Positions 1-8,708 of a stretch of 33,621 nt of DNA are shown here, in pieces. Under the pieces are notes generated by a model that worked only from the letters and a program-made list of their open reading frames with translations, made no database searches and had not been told where the DNA came from. Numbering within the stretch: position 1 is the stretch's first letter; each line of letters opens with the position of its first letter. The translations under genes were made by a program, and so were the position numbers. Source of the DNA: Pseudomonadota bacterium (GTDB taxonomy: Bacteria > Pseudomonadota > Gammaproteobacteria > Acidiferrobacterales > Acidiferrobacteraceae); NCBI GenBank assembly GCA_021795715.1, contig JAJYPD010000018.1:1-33621 (forward strand), written 5' to 3'.

Positions 1-580
1 GTCCGGTCTCGCGATACTGATTGAAGAAATGAAAGGCCACCGATGCCATGCGGCCCTTGTGTTGTTCGCGCGGCCCGTAGACATTGAAGTAGCGGAACCC
101 CACGACCTGGCTGCGCATGGGCGTACGGCGGATGTACTGGTCAAACAGGAACTTCGAGTAACCGTACACATTCAGCGGCGCTTCAAGTTCGCGCCGCTCT
201 TCGAAAACGCGCCCGGCACCGTACACGGACGCGGAGGATGCGTACAGGAACTGCGCCGACTGCCGTTGACAGAAGGCAAACAGCGTCTTCGTGTAGTCAT
301 AGTTGTTGCGCATCATGTAGAGGCCGTCGTGATTCATCGTGTCCGAACACGCCCCTTCATGAAAGATCGCGCGGATGCGGCCATCGTACTGACCTGCCGT
401 TAGCTCTGCGAGGAAATCCCGCTTGTCGCGATAATCGGCGATTTCGCAGTCGGTCAGATTGCGGAACTTGTCGCCATGCTCGAGATTGTCGACCACGAGA
501 ATGTCGGTTTCGCCGCGCGCATTCAGCCCTTTGACGATATTGGCACCGATAAAGCCGGCCCCGCCTGTCACCACGATCAT
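1..580 (-). CDS. hldD: ADP-L-glycero-D-manno-heptose-6-epimerase, 3' end cut by window
   Basis: HldD epimerises ADP-D-glycero-D-manno-heptose to the L-glycero form, the last cytoplasmic step in making the inner-core heptose of LPS. The 193 visible residues start at an ATG at 580 and run off the window edge. They begin with the Rossmann motif TGGAGFIG (residues 5-12). The short-chain dehydrogenase YxxxK pair is seen as YGYSK (Y139, K143). A second lysine lies in HKGRMAS (K175), typical of HldD, followed by the family signature VAFHFFNQY. Family members are about 310-330 residues, so roughly 115-135 residues are missing. The ATG overlaps the stop of the upstream heptose kinase gene as ATGA, so the two are translationally coupled. 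Identification is firm; only the C-terminus is unseen. Confidence 0.96.
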   Translation of the reverse strand, partial: MIVVTGGAGFIGANIVKGLNARGETDILVVDNLEHGDKFRNLTDCEIADYRDKRDFLAELTAGQYDGRIRAIFHEGACSDTMNHDGLYMMRNNYDYTKTLFAFCQRQSAQFLYASSASVYGAGRVFEERRELEAPLNVYGYSKFLFDQYIRRTPMRSQVVGFRYFNVYGPREQHKGRMASVAFHFFNQYRETG

Positions 581-1548
581 GCCTGTCCTCCTGCTCCTTG
601 TAAGGCGGCACGAAGCTCTGGCAAGGGCACCGCCACCGCACCAAGATGTCCCACGACGATGCCGGCGGCCGCATTGGCGACGGCGATGGCCGCCAGCAGA
701 TCGACACCGACGGCAAGCGCCGCACCGATCATGCCGATCACCGTATCACCCGCGCCGGTCACATCATAGACCTCGTGCGCCTGGGCAGGCACATGCGTGC
801 GCGCCCCATCACGCTCAAAGAGCGTCATACCCTCTTCGCTGCGGGTGACAAGCAGTGCCCGGAGGTCGAGATCTTCCATCAGAGCGCGTGCGCGCCGTTC
901 GAGATCCTGCTCGTCGTGGAACCGGCCGGCCACCTGCTCGAACTCCTTGCGGTTTGGTGTGATCAGTGTCGCGCCCCGGTAGGGCGTATAGTCATCACCT
1001 TTCGGATCGACGATCACCGGCAGGCCCGCCCTGCGGCCCTCCTCGACGAGCTCACGGATACGGCCAAGCCCTCCCTTGCCGTAATCGGAAATCACCACCG
1101 CCCGCACCTCCGACAGCGCCCCCCGGTACGCGCGCTGCAGGGCGCGGCAGCCATCCGGGGTGGCCTCGGTTTCGAAATCGACACGGATCAACTGCTGGTT
1201 GCGTGACACCACGCGCAGCTTTACCGTCGTATTGACAAGGGGATCCCGAATCAGGCGCTGCTCGACACGCGCATCGCGCAGGAGCGTCTCGAGGCTGTCG
1301 GCCGCCGCATCATCCCCGCAGATCGCCGCGAGCAGACAGTGCGCACCGATACCAACGATGTTGCGCGCGACATTGGCCGCGCCACCGGGCCGCTCTTCCA
1401 TACGCTTGACGGCGACGACCGGCACCGGCGCCTCGGGTGAAATCCGCTCAACGCCGCCATACCAGTACCGATCCAGCATGACGTCACCGACCACCAGCAC
1501 ACGGGCACCGGCCATCTGCTCCAGCACGCCCCCCAATCTCGACTGCAC
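577..1548 (-). CDS. hldE: D-glycero-beta-D-manno-heptose-7-phosphate kinase (HldE N-terminal domain only)
   Basis: This PfkB/ribokinase-family sugar kinase phosphorylates heptose-7-phosphate at C1 for LPS core synthesis. The 323 residues show the substrate-binding GGAANVA (55-61) and the C-terminal DVTGAGDT anion-hole and catalytic-base motif (D268). [12 protein letters not shown] near the N-terminus is typical of HldE. E. coli HldE is about 477 residues and carries an adenylyltransferase domain at its C-terminus. Here the protein stops after the kinase domain, so it is the HldA/RfaE1-type single-domain form and a separate HldC/RfaE2 is expected elsewhere. I chose the GTG at 1548 because GGGAG lies 5 bases upstream; an ATG 11 codons later is an alternative. 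It follows pyrF after 39 bases and couples by ATGA to hldD. Confidence 0.93.
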   Translation of the reverse strand: MQSRLGGVLEQMAGARVLVVGDVMLDRYWYGGVERISPEAPVPVVAVKRMEERPGGAANVARNIVGIGAHCLLAAICGDDAAADSLETLLRDARVEQRLIRDPLVNTTVKLRVVSRNQQLIRVDFETEATPDGCRALQRAYRGALSEVRAVVISDYGKGGLGRIRELVEEGRRAGLPVIVDPKGDDYTPYRGATLITPNRKEFEQVAGRFHDEQDLERRARALMEDLDLRALLVTRSEEGMTLFERDGARTHVPAQAHEVYDVTGAGDTVIGMIGAALAVGVDLLAAIAVANAAAGIVVGHLGAVAVPLPELRAALQGAGGQA

Positions 1549-1587
1549 TTCTTCTCCCTTGCACCCTGAAAGGTGCGTCTGATCCCC

Positions 1588-2280
1588 TCAGCCGGTCTCG
1601 CCAATGTCCGCGCGGCATGCGGCGAGCGCCTCATGCGGCCGGGCTGCGGCGGTGATGGGCCGGCCGATGACGAGATAATCGGCGCCCGCCGCGAGCGCCT
1701 CGCGCCCCGTGGCGATGCGGCGTTGATCCTGGGTCTCGGATCCGGACGGACGGATCCCCGGGGTCACCAGCCGGAAGGGGCGCGCGTGCCGGGTGCGCAA
1801 CAGCGCCGCTTCCTGTGGCGAACAGACGACGCCATCGAGTCCTTCGGCTGCGCATAAATGCGCCAGGGACTGGACGCGGGCGGCCGCATCACCGAGCCCG
1901 AGGACCGCCAGTTCCGCGCTGTCGTGGCTCGTCAGGATCGTCACGCCGATCAGCAGCGTGGTTGGCGGGACGGCCTTGCGCGCGGCCGCCAGCATGCGCG
2001 GCCCGCCGAGGGCGTGCACGTTCACCATCCACACGCCAAGTTCCGCCGCCCGTGCGCACGCACGCGCCACGGTGTTTGGAATATCATGGTATTTAAGGTC
2101 GAGGAAGACGTCGAACCCGCGGTCGCGCAAAGCGGTCACAATGGCGGGTCCACTGGCGGTAAAGAGTTCCAACCCCACCTTCAGCCGGCAGGCCCCGGGA
2201 TCGAGCCGATCGGCCAGGGCCAGGGCCTCCCGGCCTTCGGCCAGATCGAGGGCGACGATGATGCGGGGGTCAAGCGACAT
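1588..2280 (-). CDS. pyrF: Orotidine 5'-phosphate decarboxylase
   Basis: PyrF decarboxylates OMP to UMP, the last step of de novo pyrimidine synthesis. The 230-residue protein has the usual length. It carries the family signature at residues 60-70 with the catalytic Asp61-x-Lys63-x-x-Asp66 cluster ([10 protein letters not shown]). Other expected segments are the early VALDL, the VTILTS strand, and the phosphate-binding TPGIRP and [10 protein letters not shown] loops near the C-terminus. The ATG at 2280 lies inside the 3' end of lapB (11-base overlap). The order lapA-lapB-pyrF is the same as in E. coli. No separate promoter is evident, so it is probably cotranscribed with lapAB and passes transcription on to the heptose genes. 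Confidence 0.97.
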   Translation of the reverse strand: MSLDPRIIVALDLAEGREALALADRLDPGACRLKVGLELFTASGPAIVTALRDRGFDVFLDLKYHDIPNTVARACARAAELGVWMVNVHALGGPRMLAAARKAVPPTTLLIGVTILTSHDSAELAVLGLGDAAARVQSLAHLCAAEGLDGVVCSPQEAALLRTRHARPFRLVTPGIRPSGSETQDQRRIATGREALAAGADYLVIGRPITAAARPHEALAACRADIGETG

Positions 2281-3442
2281 GCTCGTCTCCTGCCGGTTTC
2301 ACGGTGTTCCAGCGGTGGCAGCTGGGGCATTGCCAGTATAGGGTACGCCCGCTGAATCCGCAGTGACCACACACATAGCGCCGCCGGTGTTCGACGATCT
2401 CCTCCATGATGCCCTTCAGGATCGCCAGATCGTTCGGCGACAGACCGGACCCCTGCGCCGCGTGCAGGCCCACCAGCCGGTGCAGGCCGCGCACGGACGG
2501 CTTCCTGCGCAGCCATGACACGACAAAGGCCTCGGCCGCGTCCAGGCCCTGACGCTGCTCGATGACATCGGCCATGGCCAGCATCGTGGCGACATCCGCG
2601 TGCCGGTTGAGCGCCTCCTGCAGGAACTGAAACAGCCCCGCCTCATCGTCGACGGCGCGGTAGCTCTCGGCCAGTTGCGGCGCGATTTCGCCCAGATAGT
2701 GCGGATCCTGCACCTCGATACGCCGCCACGCCTTGATCGCTTCACGATGGGCGCCAAGGCTCGCTTCGATGCGCCCCATCACCAGGCTTGCGCGCACGCA
2801 GCCGCGGTCATTTTGCAAAGCCCGGCGGGCCTGCTCGCGCGCCACGTCGTATTCCTGCCGGCCATAGGCCGCCTCGGCCAGTTCGCAGTGATACTGCGCG
2901 ATGACGTCGTTCAGATTGGCGTTGATGACGCGGCTAAGCCGCCGGCACACGGTGATCGCCTTCTCCCACTCGCGTTCCTGCTGATAGATGTTCATCAACA
3001 GCCGCAGCGCCTGATCCGTGTGCGCGCGGATCTCGGCCAGCTCCAGAAAGAGATTTTCCGCCCGGTCGAACAGCCCGGCCTTCAGGTAATCCTGGCCCAG
3101 CTCGAGGAGGGCGCGGGCGCGTTGCGCCTTGTCGAGCGCCGGACGGGCGATGATGTTCTGATGCACGCGGATGGCCCGCTCCACCTCGCCGCGCCGCCGG
3201 AACAGGCTGCCAAGAGCCAGGTGGGTCTCCACGGTCTCGCTGTTGACCTCGAGCACCTTGATGAAAATTTCTATGGCCTTGTCAGCCTGCTCGTTCAGAA
3301 GGTAGTTCAGACCCTTGAAATAGGCGGACGGCAAATCCTTGCGCGCCGATTGCCGGCGCTGCTCGAGCCGTCCTGCGCCCCAGCCCGAACCGGCCGCAAG
3401 CGGCAGCAGGAGCCACAGAAGCGTGGAGACGCTAAAGAACAT
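2270..3442 (-). CDS. lapB: Lipopolysaccharide assembly protein B, TPR protein with rubredoxin-like domain
   Basis: LapB (YciM) is an inner-membrane-anchored adaptor that sets LPS synthesis by promoting FtsH-mediated degradation of LpxC. The 390 residues (E. coli 389) start with a single N-terminal membrane anchor (about residues 1-20). A long series of TPR helices follows, beginning at [19 protein letters not shown]. The protein ends in a rubredoxin-type metal knuckle with C358, C361, C372 and C375 (CGHC and CPSC). The reading frame stays open upstream, but the ATG at 3442 gives the canonical N-terminus ([10 protein letters not shown]) and overlaps lapA by 11 bases. Close packing with lapA and pyrF is the conserved enterobacterial order. 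Placement beside hldE/hldD makes this an envelope-biogenesis module. Confidence 0.95.
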   Translation of the reverse strand: MFFSVSTLLWLLLPLAAGSGWGAGRLEQRRQSARKDLPSAYFKGLNYLLNEQADKAIEIFIKVLEVNSETVETHLALGSLFRRRGEVERAIRVHQNIIARPALDKAQRARALLELGQDYLKAGLFDRAENLFLELAEIRAHTDQALRLLMNIYQQEREWEKAITVCRRLSRVINANLNDVIAQYHCELAEAAYGRQEYDVAREQARRALQNDRGCVRASLVMGRIEASLGAHREAIKAWRRIEVQDPHYLGEIAPQLAESYRAVDDEAGLFQFLQEALNRHADVATMLAMADVIEQRQGLDAAEAFVVSWLRRKPSVRGLHRLVGLHAAQGSGLSPNDLAILKGIMEEIVEHRRRYVCGHCGFSGRTLYWQCPSCHRWNTVKPAGDEHVA

Positions 3443-3728
3443 CTTTGATGGGCAGGGCGCGCAGATTCGCCACTTCCTGCTCCAGCTGGCGAATCCGCTT
3501 GCGCGTTTGCAAAAGCTGCCGGCGCAGGCCCACAAGGCGCATGAATGCGCTCAGGAAACCGAGCAGCACACCGATCGCCAGCGCCGTAAGGAGGAGGAGT
3601 GCAAGCGGTGCAGTCCATGCCAGCCCCCCATAGTAGCGCACCACCACCGGCGTGGCGTTCCGGTAGGCAAAGCCGAGCCCGAGAGCCACGACCAGAATTG
3701 TTCCGATGCCATACACAAAGCGCTTCAT
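3432..3728 (-). CDS. lapA: Lipopolysaccharide assembly protein A (DUF1049)
   Basis: LapA is a small inner-membrane partner of LapB in control of LPS synthesis. The 98 residues contain two hydrophobic segments (about 4-21 and 38-62) separated by a short loop with NATPVVVRYYGG. A cytoplasmic coiled-coil tail (about 66-90, RRQLLQTRKRIRQLEQEV) follows. This is the architecture and length of the family. The ATG at 3728 is preceded by GAGG about 8 bases upstream. It is the first gene after the terminator that follows ihfB, so a promoter for lapAB-pyrF-hldED probably lies in 3729-3802 or transcription reads through. I could not pick out convincing promoter boxes there. Confidence 0.92.
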   Translation of the reverse strand: MKRFVYGIGTILVVALGLGFAYRNATPVVVRYYGGLAWTAPLALLLLTALAIGVLLGFLSAFMRLVGLRRQLLQTRKRIRQLEQEVANLRALPIKDVL

Positions 3729-3746
3729 TGGTTCGACCTCGCATCC

Positions 3747-3779
3747 AAAAAAAACGGCACGGGCTGCCCCATGCCGTTT
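3747..3779 (-). terminator. Rho-independent terminator after ihfB
   Basis: On the minus strand this is a hairpin with an 8-bp stem (AAACGGCA at 3779-3772 pairing with TGCCGTTT at 3759-3752). After one mismatch, 3 G-C pairs close a 4-base loop. A run of T residues (3754-3747) follows directly. It lies 24 bases past the ihfB stop and ahead of lapA, so it should end most of the gyrA-to-ihfB transcription and mark the start of the lapA transcription unit. Confidence 0.85.
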
Positions 3780-3802
3780 CTTTGCCCATCCATCACGCGC
3801 CG

Positions 3803-4081
3803 CTAGAGATCAACCCGCTCCCGCAGCTCCTTTCCGGGCTTGAAGTGAGGCACCCGCCGGTCCGGCACCTGCACGCTGGTGCCCGTCTTTGGATTCCGCC
3901 CAAGCCGCGAAGGACGCTCATGCAGCGAAAAGCTCCCGAAACCGCGCACCTCGATCCGCTCACCTGCTTCCAGTGCCGCCGACATCCGTTCCAGCAATCC
4001 CTTGACCGCCAATTCGACATCCCGCTGATCGAGCTGCGGGTGCCTTTCGGCCAACGAGCAAATCAGTTCCGACTTCGTCAT
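3803..4081 (-). CDS. ihfB: Integration host factor subunit beta
   Basis: IhfB pairs with IhfA to form the sequence-specific DNA-bending protein used in recombination, replication and transcription. The 92 residues match the family length (E. coli 94). They start with the typical MTKSELI and carry the DNA-binding arm signature [22 protein letters not shown], with the proline (in NPKTG) that intercalates DNA. The frame extends to an ATG at 4108 that overlaps the rpsA stop as ATGA. I chose 4081 because it gives the conserved N-terminus and a GGAGGA lies about 13 bases upstream. It immediately follows rpsA, as in most gammaproteobacteria, and is closed by a terminator. Confidence 0.94.
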   Translation of the reverse strand: MTKSELICSLAERHPQLDQRDVELAVKGLLERMSAALEAGERIEVRGFGSFSLHERPSRLGRNPKTGTSVQVPDRRVPHFKPGKELRERVDL

Positions 4082-4104
4082 GACTACGGACGATTCCTCC
4101 GTTC

Positions 4105-5778
4105 TCATTCTTTGTTGATGAGTTTTTCCTTGAGCTTGTCGCCGAGCGAAGAGGTCGCCACCGTCGACTTGCGGGTGTATTCCTGCACCGCCTCGTTCTC
4201 CCGTTCCATCTCCTTGGCACGCACCGACAGGCTGATCTTGCGGTTCTTCCGGTCGATCGTCGTGATCTTTGCTTCGACCTGATCGCCATCCTTGAACAAT
4301 GTGCGGGCGTCTTCGACGCGATCACGCGAGGCCTCGGCCGCGCGGATGTATCCTTCGATATCGTCGCCGAGCTTCACTGTGGCACCCTTGGCGTCAACCG
4401 CCGTCACCACCCCGCTGACCACCGCGCCCTTGCCGTGCTCGGCCACGAAATTGCTGAACGGGTCGCCTTCCATCTGCTTGATGCCAAGCGAAATACGCTC
4501 GCGTTCCGGATCCACCGCAAGCACCACCGCCTCGACCTCGTCACCTTTCTTGAAATCACGTACGGCTTCTTCACCGGCACGCGACCAGGACAGGTCGGTC
4601 AGATGGATCAGGCCGTCGATGCCGCCTTCAAGGCCCACGAACACACCGAAATCGGTGATCGACTTGATCTGGCCGCGGACCAGATCGCCCTTGTTGTGGG
4701 ATGTCGCAAACTCTTCCCAGGGATTCGGCTGGCATTGCTTCAGGCCCAGTGAGATGCGCCGGCGCTCCTCGTCGATATCGAGGATCATGGCCTCAACCTC
4801 GTCGCCCAGCTGCACGACCTTGGTCGGGTGCACATTCTTGTTGGTCCAGTCCATTTCGGAGACGTGGACCAGACCCTCGACACCTTCCTCGATCTCCACG
4901 AAAGCGCCGTAATCGGTGATGTTCGTCACCTTGCCGAAAATGCGCGTACCAACCGGGTAGCGCCGGGCCAGATCGACCCACGGATCGTCACCCAGCTGCT
5001 TCAGGCCCAAAGACACGCGGTTGCGCTCACGATCAAACCGCAGCACCTTGGCTTCCACCTCATCACCGATGTTGAGCATCTCCGAGGGGTGCTTGACGCG
5101 CTTCCAGGCCAGGTCGGTGATGTGCAAAAGCCCATCCACGCCGCCCAGGTCGACGAACGCGCCGTAATCCGTCAGGTTCTTGACGACGCCCTTGACGATC
5201 TGACCTTCCTCGAGATTGGCAAGCAGCTGATCGCGCTCCGCCGAAATCTCGTTTTCGACCACAGCCCGGCGCGATACCACGACGTTGTTGCGCTTGCGGT
5301 CGAGCTTGATGACCTTGAATTCCAGTTCCTTTCCTTCGAGGTAGGACGGATCGCGGACTGGCCGCACATCCACGAGCGAACCCGGCAGAAAGGCCCGGAT
5401 CGTATCGATGGCGATGGTGAAACCGCCCTTGACCTTGCCCGTCATGATGCCGGTCACCACCGTCTGCTTCTCGAAGGCTTCCTCGAGAACGTCCCATGCC
5501 TTCACACGGCAGGCCTTCTCGCGCGACAGACGCGTCTGGCCGAAACCGTCTTCCATGTACTCAACGACAACTTCCACCCGCTCGCCGACCTTAACCGCGA
5601 TCTCGCCGCTATTGTTGCGGAACTGCTCAGTTGGAATGACGCCCTCTGACTTCAGTCCGGCGTTGACGATGACGACCTCGTCATCGACATGCATGACTTC
5701 GCCCACGATAAGGCTGCCCGGCCGCATTTGGCAGGACTGCATGCTTTTTTCAAATAATTCGGCAAAGCTTTCGCTCAT
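4105..5778 (-). CDS. rpsA: 30S ribosomal protein S1
   Basis: S1 is the large mRNA-binding protein of the 30S subunit, needed to initiate on mRNAs with weak Shine-Dalgarno sequences. The protein is 557 residues, the same as in E. coli, and holds six S1 (OB-fold) repeats at roughly 19-87, 105-170, 192-260, 277-347, 364-434 and 451-520. Repeats 3 to 5 carry the classic [18 protein letters not shown] and TDFGVFVGL strands, and repeats 1, 2 and 6 are more diverged, as is normal. The ATG at 5778 has only AGAGAG upstream. Poor SD sequences are typical of rpsA, whose translation depends on its own leader. That leader (5779-5858) carries three CCTTAAC motifs, listed separately. Confidence 0.98.
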   Translation of the reverse strand: MSESFAELFEKSMQSCQMRPGSLIVGEVMHVDDEVVIVNAGLKSEGVIPTEQFRNNSGEIAVKVGERVEVVVEYMEDGFGQTRLSREKACRVKAWDVLEEAFEKQTVVTGIMTGKVKGGFTIAIDTIRAFLPGSLVDVRPVRDPSYLEGKELEFKVIKLDRKRNNVVVSRRAVVENEISAERDQLLANLEEGQIVKGVVKNLTDYGAFVDLGGVDGLLHITDLAWKRVKHPSEMLNIGDEVEAKVLRFDRERNRVSLGLKQLGDDPWVDLARRYPVGTRIFGKVTNITDYGAFVEIEEGVEGLVHVSEMDWTNKNVHPTKVVQLGDEVEAMILDIDEERRRISLGLKQCQPNPWEEFATSHNKGDLVRGQIKSITDFGVFVGLEGGIDGLIHLTDLSWSRAGEEAVRDFKKGDEVEAVVLAVDPERERISLGIKQMEGDPFSNFVAEHGKGAVVSGVVTAVDAKGATVKLGDDIEGYIRAAEASRDRVEDARTLFKDGDQVEAKITTIDRKNRKISLSVRAKEMERENEAVQEYTRKSTVATSSLGDKLKEKLINKE

Positions 5779-5788
5779 GTATCTCTCT

Positions 5789-5834
5789 GTTAAGGCCCCA
5801 AAAGGGCGGCACTTGGTTAAGGCCCGGTTAAGGG
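5789..5834 (-). repeat. Three CCTTAAC motifs in the rpsA leader
   Basis: Between cmk and rpsA the minus strand contains CCTTAAC three times: complementary positions 5834-5827 (CCCTTAAC), 5823-5816 (GCCTTAAC) and 5796-5789 (GCCTTAAC), with start-to-start distances of 11 and 27. The last copy ends 10 bases from the ATG. Short pairings such as CCC/GGG around the first copy and CCAA/TTGG after the second could form small hairpins. The role is unknown; the position fits the autoregulatory leader known for rpsA in E. coli. Confidence 0.5.
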
Positions 5835-5858
5835 CAATTTACGCCGCGGCCATGCGGC

Positions 5859-6545
5859 TTACACTGATGGAACGGCGCCCACGCGGCTGCGCACCAGCGC
5901 CAGCACCTGTTCAATCACCTCGGCCAGGGTAAGCGTCGAAGAATCGAGTACGAAGGCGTCACCGGCCGCTTTCAGCGGTGCCACGGCACGCCGGGAATCG
6001 CGTTCGTCACGCTCCTGAATCTCTGCTAAAAGCTGCGGAAGCGTACCACCGAAGCCCGTTTCCTTCAACTGATGGTATCGACGAGCGGCTCGCACCTCGG
6101 CGCTTGCCGTCAGGTATACCTTGACCACGGCATCCGGAAACACCACCGTACCCATATCGCGGCCATCTGCAATCAGACCAGGAGGGCGCCGTGCAGCCCG
6201 CTGGCGCTCAAGCAGCGCCCGCCGCGCCGCCGGGTGGGCCGCCACCTGCGACGCTGCGGCGGCCACCTGCTCGGAGCGCAACGCAAGACCGCAATCCTCA
6301 TCGTTGACTAAGACACGCATCTCCCCCGAAAGATCCTGAACGAACTGCAGATTCAGGGAGTTGGCCAGGGCCGTAACCGCGGGCTCGGCGCGCAGATCGA
6401 CGCCCGCGCGCAAGGCAGCAAACCCCAGCGCGCGGTATACGGCGCCGCTGTCCAGGTAGTGCCAACCCAGCCTGCGCGCCACCGCAAAACCGACCGCTCC
6501 CTTGCCGGATCCAGAGGGCCCGTCGATCGCCACGACCGGGATCAT
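5859..6545 (-). CDS. cmk: Cytidylate kinase
   Basis: Cmk phosphorylates CMP and dCMP to the diphosphates in the cytoplasm. The 228 residues (E. coli 227) begin MIPVVAIDGPSGSGKG, with the P-loop at residues 9-16. They continue with DSGAVYRALGF and the nucleotide-binding DGRDMGTVVFPDA, followed by the LTASAEVRAARRY lid region. A longer frame exists upstream, but the ATG at 6545 overlaps the aroA stop as ATGA and gives the canonical start. The aroA-cmk-rpsA order is the conserved proteobacterial arrangement. Confidence 0.97.
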   Translation of the reverse strand: MIPVVAIDGPSGSGKGAVGFAVARRLGWHYLDSGAVYRALGFAALRAGVDLRAEPAVTALANSLNLQFVQDLSGEMRVLVNDEDCGLALRSEQVAAAASQVAAHPAARRALLERQRAARRPPGLIADGRDMGTVVFPDAVVKVYLTASAEVRAARRYHQLKETGFGGTLPQLLAEIQERDERDSRRAVAPLKAAGDAFVLDSSTLTLAEVIEQVLALVRSRVGAVPSV

Positions 6546-7858
6546 GACGCCGACACACGGATGTGCATGCCGGCGGCCCGGGCCAGTCCGTCGAAGCCCG
6601 GAAAGGAGGTGGCCACATTGCGGCAATCGCGCACCCGCACAGGGCCCTGTGCCCGGTGACCCGCCACCGCAAAGGCCATGGCAATGCGATGATCACCGCC
6701 GCTGTCGACTACGCCGCCGCGCAAAGGCCCGCCGGTGACCGCAAGCCCGTCCTCGAACTCCTCGACCCGGACACCGAGCGCGGCAAGTCCCCGGGCCATG
6801 ACCGCCAGGCGGTCGCTTTCCTTGACCCGCAACTCCCTGGCGCCGCGCACGACGGTCGTGCCCTCGGCGCAGGCTGCGGCCACAAACAGGGCCGGGAATT
6901 CATCGATGGCCAGCGGCACCAGGGCCGGTTCCACCGCGATACCGTGCAGGGCCTCCGCTTCCACGATCAAGTCGGCCACGGGTTCGCCGTTGACGACCGT
7001 TTCCCGGTGCATGCGGATATGCGCACCCATGGCCCGCAGGATGTCGATCACGCCGGTCCGGGTCGGATTGATGCCCACGCGCCGCAACTCCAGGCGCGAG
7101 CCGGGCACGATACTGCCGGCCACAAGGAAAAAAGCCGCCGACGACAGATCCGCGGGAACCTCCAGCATCCCCGCCCGGAGCGGACCGGCGCCGCCGCGAA
7201 CGGTCACGGCGGAGCCGGCGCGCGCAACGGGATAGCCAAACCCCGCCAGCATGCGCTCGGTATGATCGCGGCTCGGCGCCGGTTCGATGACCGTCGTCTC
7301 TCCCTGCGCATAGAGACCGGCGAGCAGGATCGCCGATTTCACCTGCGCGCTTGCCACCGGCATCTCATAACGAATTCCGGTCAGATGCGCGCCGCCGCGG
7401 ATGACGAGAGGCGGCCGCCCATCGGTGGCGGTATCGATCTGCGCGCCCATGCGCCGCAGTGGCAGGGCCACGCGCGCCATCGGCCGGCTCATCAGGGATT
7501 CGTCACCGACGAGCACGCAGGGGAATGGTTGCGCCGACAACAGCCCTGCCATCAACCGCATGGCCGTCCCCGAATTGCCGAAATCGAGCGGCGCCCCTGG
7601 CGCCCGCAAACCGTGCAGCCCCACACCCTCGACACGCAGGTGCCCCTCGTGGGGGCCCTCGATGCACACGCCGAGAGCGCGGAAGGCCGCCACCGTACCC
7701 AGCACGTCCTCACCTTCGAGCAGTCCCGAGATGCGGCTTTCCCCTTGGGCCAGCGCCGACAGGATCACCGAACGGTGGGAAATGGATTTGTCGCCGGGCA
7801 CACGCAGTTGCCCCTCAAGCGGCCCGCCCGGTGTCACTTCGTAATCAATTGTCGCCAT
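6542..7858 (-). CDS. aroA: 3-phosphoshikimate 1-carboxyvinyltransferase (EPSP synthase)
   Basis: AroA joins shikimate-3-phosphate and phosphoenolpyruvate to make EPSP in the shikimate pathway. The 438 residues carry the N-terminal substrate loop RVPGDKSISHRS (K24, S25, R29). The second signature FGNSGTAMRLMAGLL and the LMSRPMARVALPLRRMGA segment follow, and the C-terminal REL-KESDR and GDHRIAMAFA motifs are present. The LLEGEDVL and SRPMARV segments resemble the longer class II-type enzymes and the AroA half of pseudomonad TyrA-AroA fusions more than E. coli AroA; this is by eye. I chose the ATG at 7858 (AGGAG 4 bases upstream) over one 5 codons earlier. It overlaps tyrA by 14 bases but is not fused to it. 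Confidence 0.96.
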   Translation of the reverse strand: MATIDYEVTPGGPLEGQLRVPGDKSISHRSVILSALAQGESRISGLLEGEDVLGTVAAFRALGVCIEGPHEGHLRVEGVGLHGLRAPGAPLDFGNSGTAMRLMAGLLSAQPFPCVLVGDESLMSRPMARVALPLRRMGAQIDTATDGRPPLVIRGGAHLTGIRYEMPVASAQVKSAILLAGLYAQGETTVIEPAPSRDHTERMLAGFGYPVARAGSAVTVRGGAGPLRAGMLEVPADLSSAAFFLVAGSIVPGSRLELRRVGINPTRTGVIDILRAMGAHIRMHRETVVNGEPVADLIVEAEALHGIAVEPALVPLAIDEFPALFVAAACAEGTTVVRGARELRVKESDRLAVMARGLAALGVRVEEFEDGLAVTGGPLRGGVVDSGGDHRIAMAFAVAGHRAQGPVRVRDCRNVATSFPGFDGLARAAGMHIRVSAS

Positions 7859-8708
7859 GAATCTCCTCGCCATTCAGTTGCCGGCGCAACTGGCGCGCAC
7901 GCGTAAAATGCGCGCGCAATTTTTCATCATCGCCCGCAGCAAGCGCGTCGCCATAAATGCCCAGAAGCCGGCCGTATCCCTGCAGGGCGCGCGCGAGCGC
8001 CTGCCTGTTGGCCTGGCAGATATCACGCCACATCACCGGGTCGCTGCCAGCGATCCGCAAAAAATCCCGCAGCCCGCTGCCGGCGAAGGGTATCCACTCG
8101 GGCACCTGCCCCTGCTCATCAAGCAATTCGGCGCAGGCGAACGCCAGCATGTGCGGCAGATGACTCGTATAGGCGACCAGCTCATCGTGTCTGCGCGCAT
8201 CACTGTAGACAAGACGGGCCCCGGTGCTCCGCCACAGGCTCTCGACCAGGGCCAGGGCCTCCGGGTCCGGATCGGCCGTCGGCGTCAGAATCACCACGCG
8301 CCCCTGAAACAAGGCGGCATCCGCGCCCTCAGGACCCGCATGCTCGGCGCCGGCAATGGGATGGGCGGGAATGAACGTGCGCAGACCGAGCGCTTCGGCG
8401 GCCGCCGCCACCGGCGCCTTGACGCTGCCCATGTCGGTGATGACCGTCCGCGCCGCCTTCAGGGTGGCGATATCGCGCAAAAGTGCCGCCAGGGCGCCGA
8501 CGGGTGTCGCCAGAACGACGATGTCGACCTCGGCCACCGCCCCGAGCGCCGCGGCCCGATCGATGAGACCCCTGTGGCGGGCCACGGTCAACGATGCGGG
8601 ATTGGTGTCGATACCGACGATCTCGCTCGCAAAACCTCCCGCCCGCAAAGCCGCGGCCAGCGATCCGCCCATGAGGCCGACACCGACGACTGCGATTTTA
8701 TGTGCCAT
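7845..8708 (-). CDS. tyrA: Prephenate/arogenate dehydrogenase
   Basis: TyrA oxidatively decarboxylates prephenate (or arogenate) on the way to tyrosine. The 287 residues open with the dinucleotide motif GVGLMGGS (9-16). They show the catalytic-region FIPAHPIAGAEHAG and the SHLPHMLAFACAE helix of the C-terminal all-alpha domain. There is no chorismate mutase or ACT domain, so this is the single-domain form seen in the gyrA-serC-pheA-hisC supraoperon of pseudomonads, where it is fused to AroA. The ATG at 8708 sits in the last 11 bases of hisC. Substrate and cofactor preference cannot be settled from the sequence alone. Confidence 0.94.
   Translation of the reverse strand: MAHKIAVVGVGLMGGSLAAALRAGGFASEIVGIDTNPASLTVARHRGLIDRAAALGAVAEVDIVVLATPVGALAALLRDIATLKAARTVITDMGSVKAPVAAAAEALGLRTFIPAHPIAGAEHAGPEGADAALFQGRVVILTPTADPDPEALALVESLWRSTGARLVYSDARRHDELVAYTSHLPHMLAFACAELLDEQGQVPEWIPFAGSGLRDFLRIAGSDPVMWRDICQANRQALARALQGYGRLLGIYGDALAAGDDEKLRAHFTRARQLRRQLNGEEIHGDN

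Noticed and set aside
6563-7906. 447-codon open frame opposite aroA, and the 493-codon frame at 8356-9837 opposite hisC and tyrA
   Set aside because: Both are mirror frames of well-conserved genes in GC-rich DNA with no motifs of their own.
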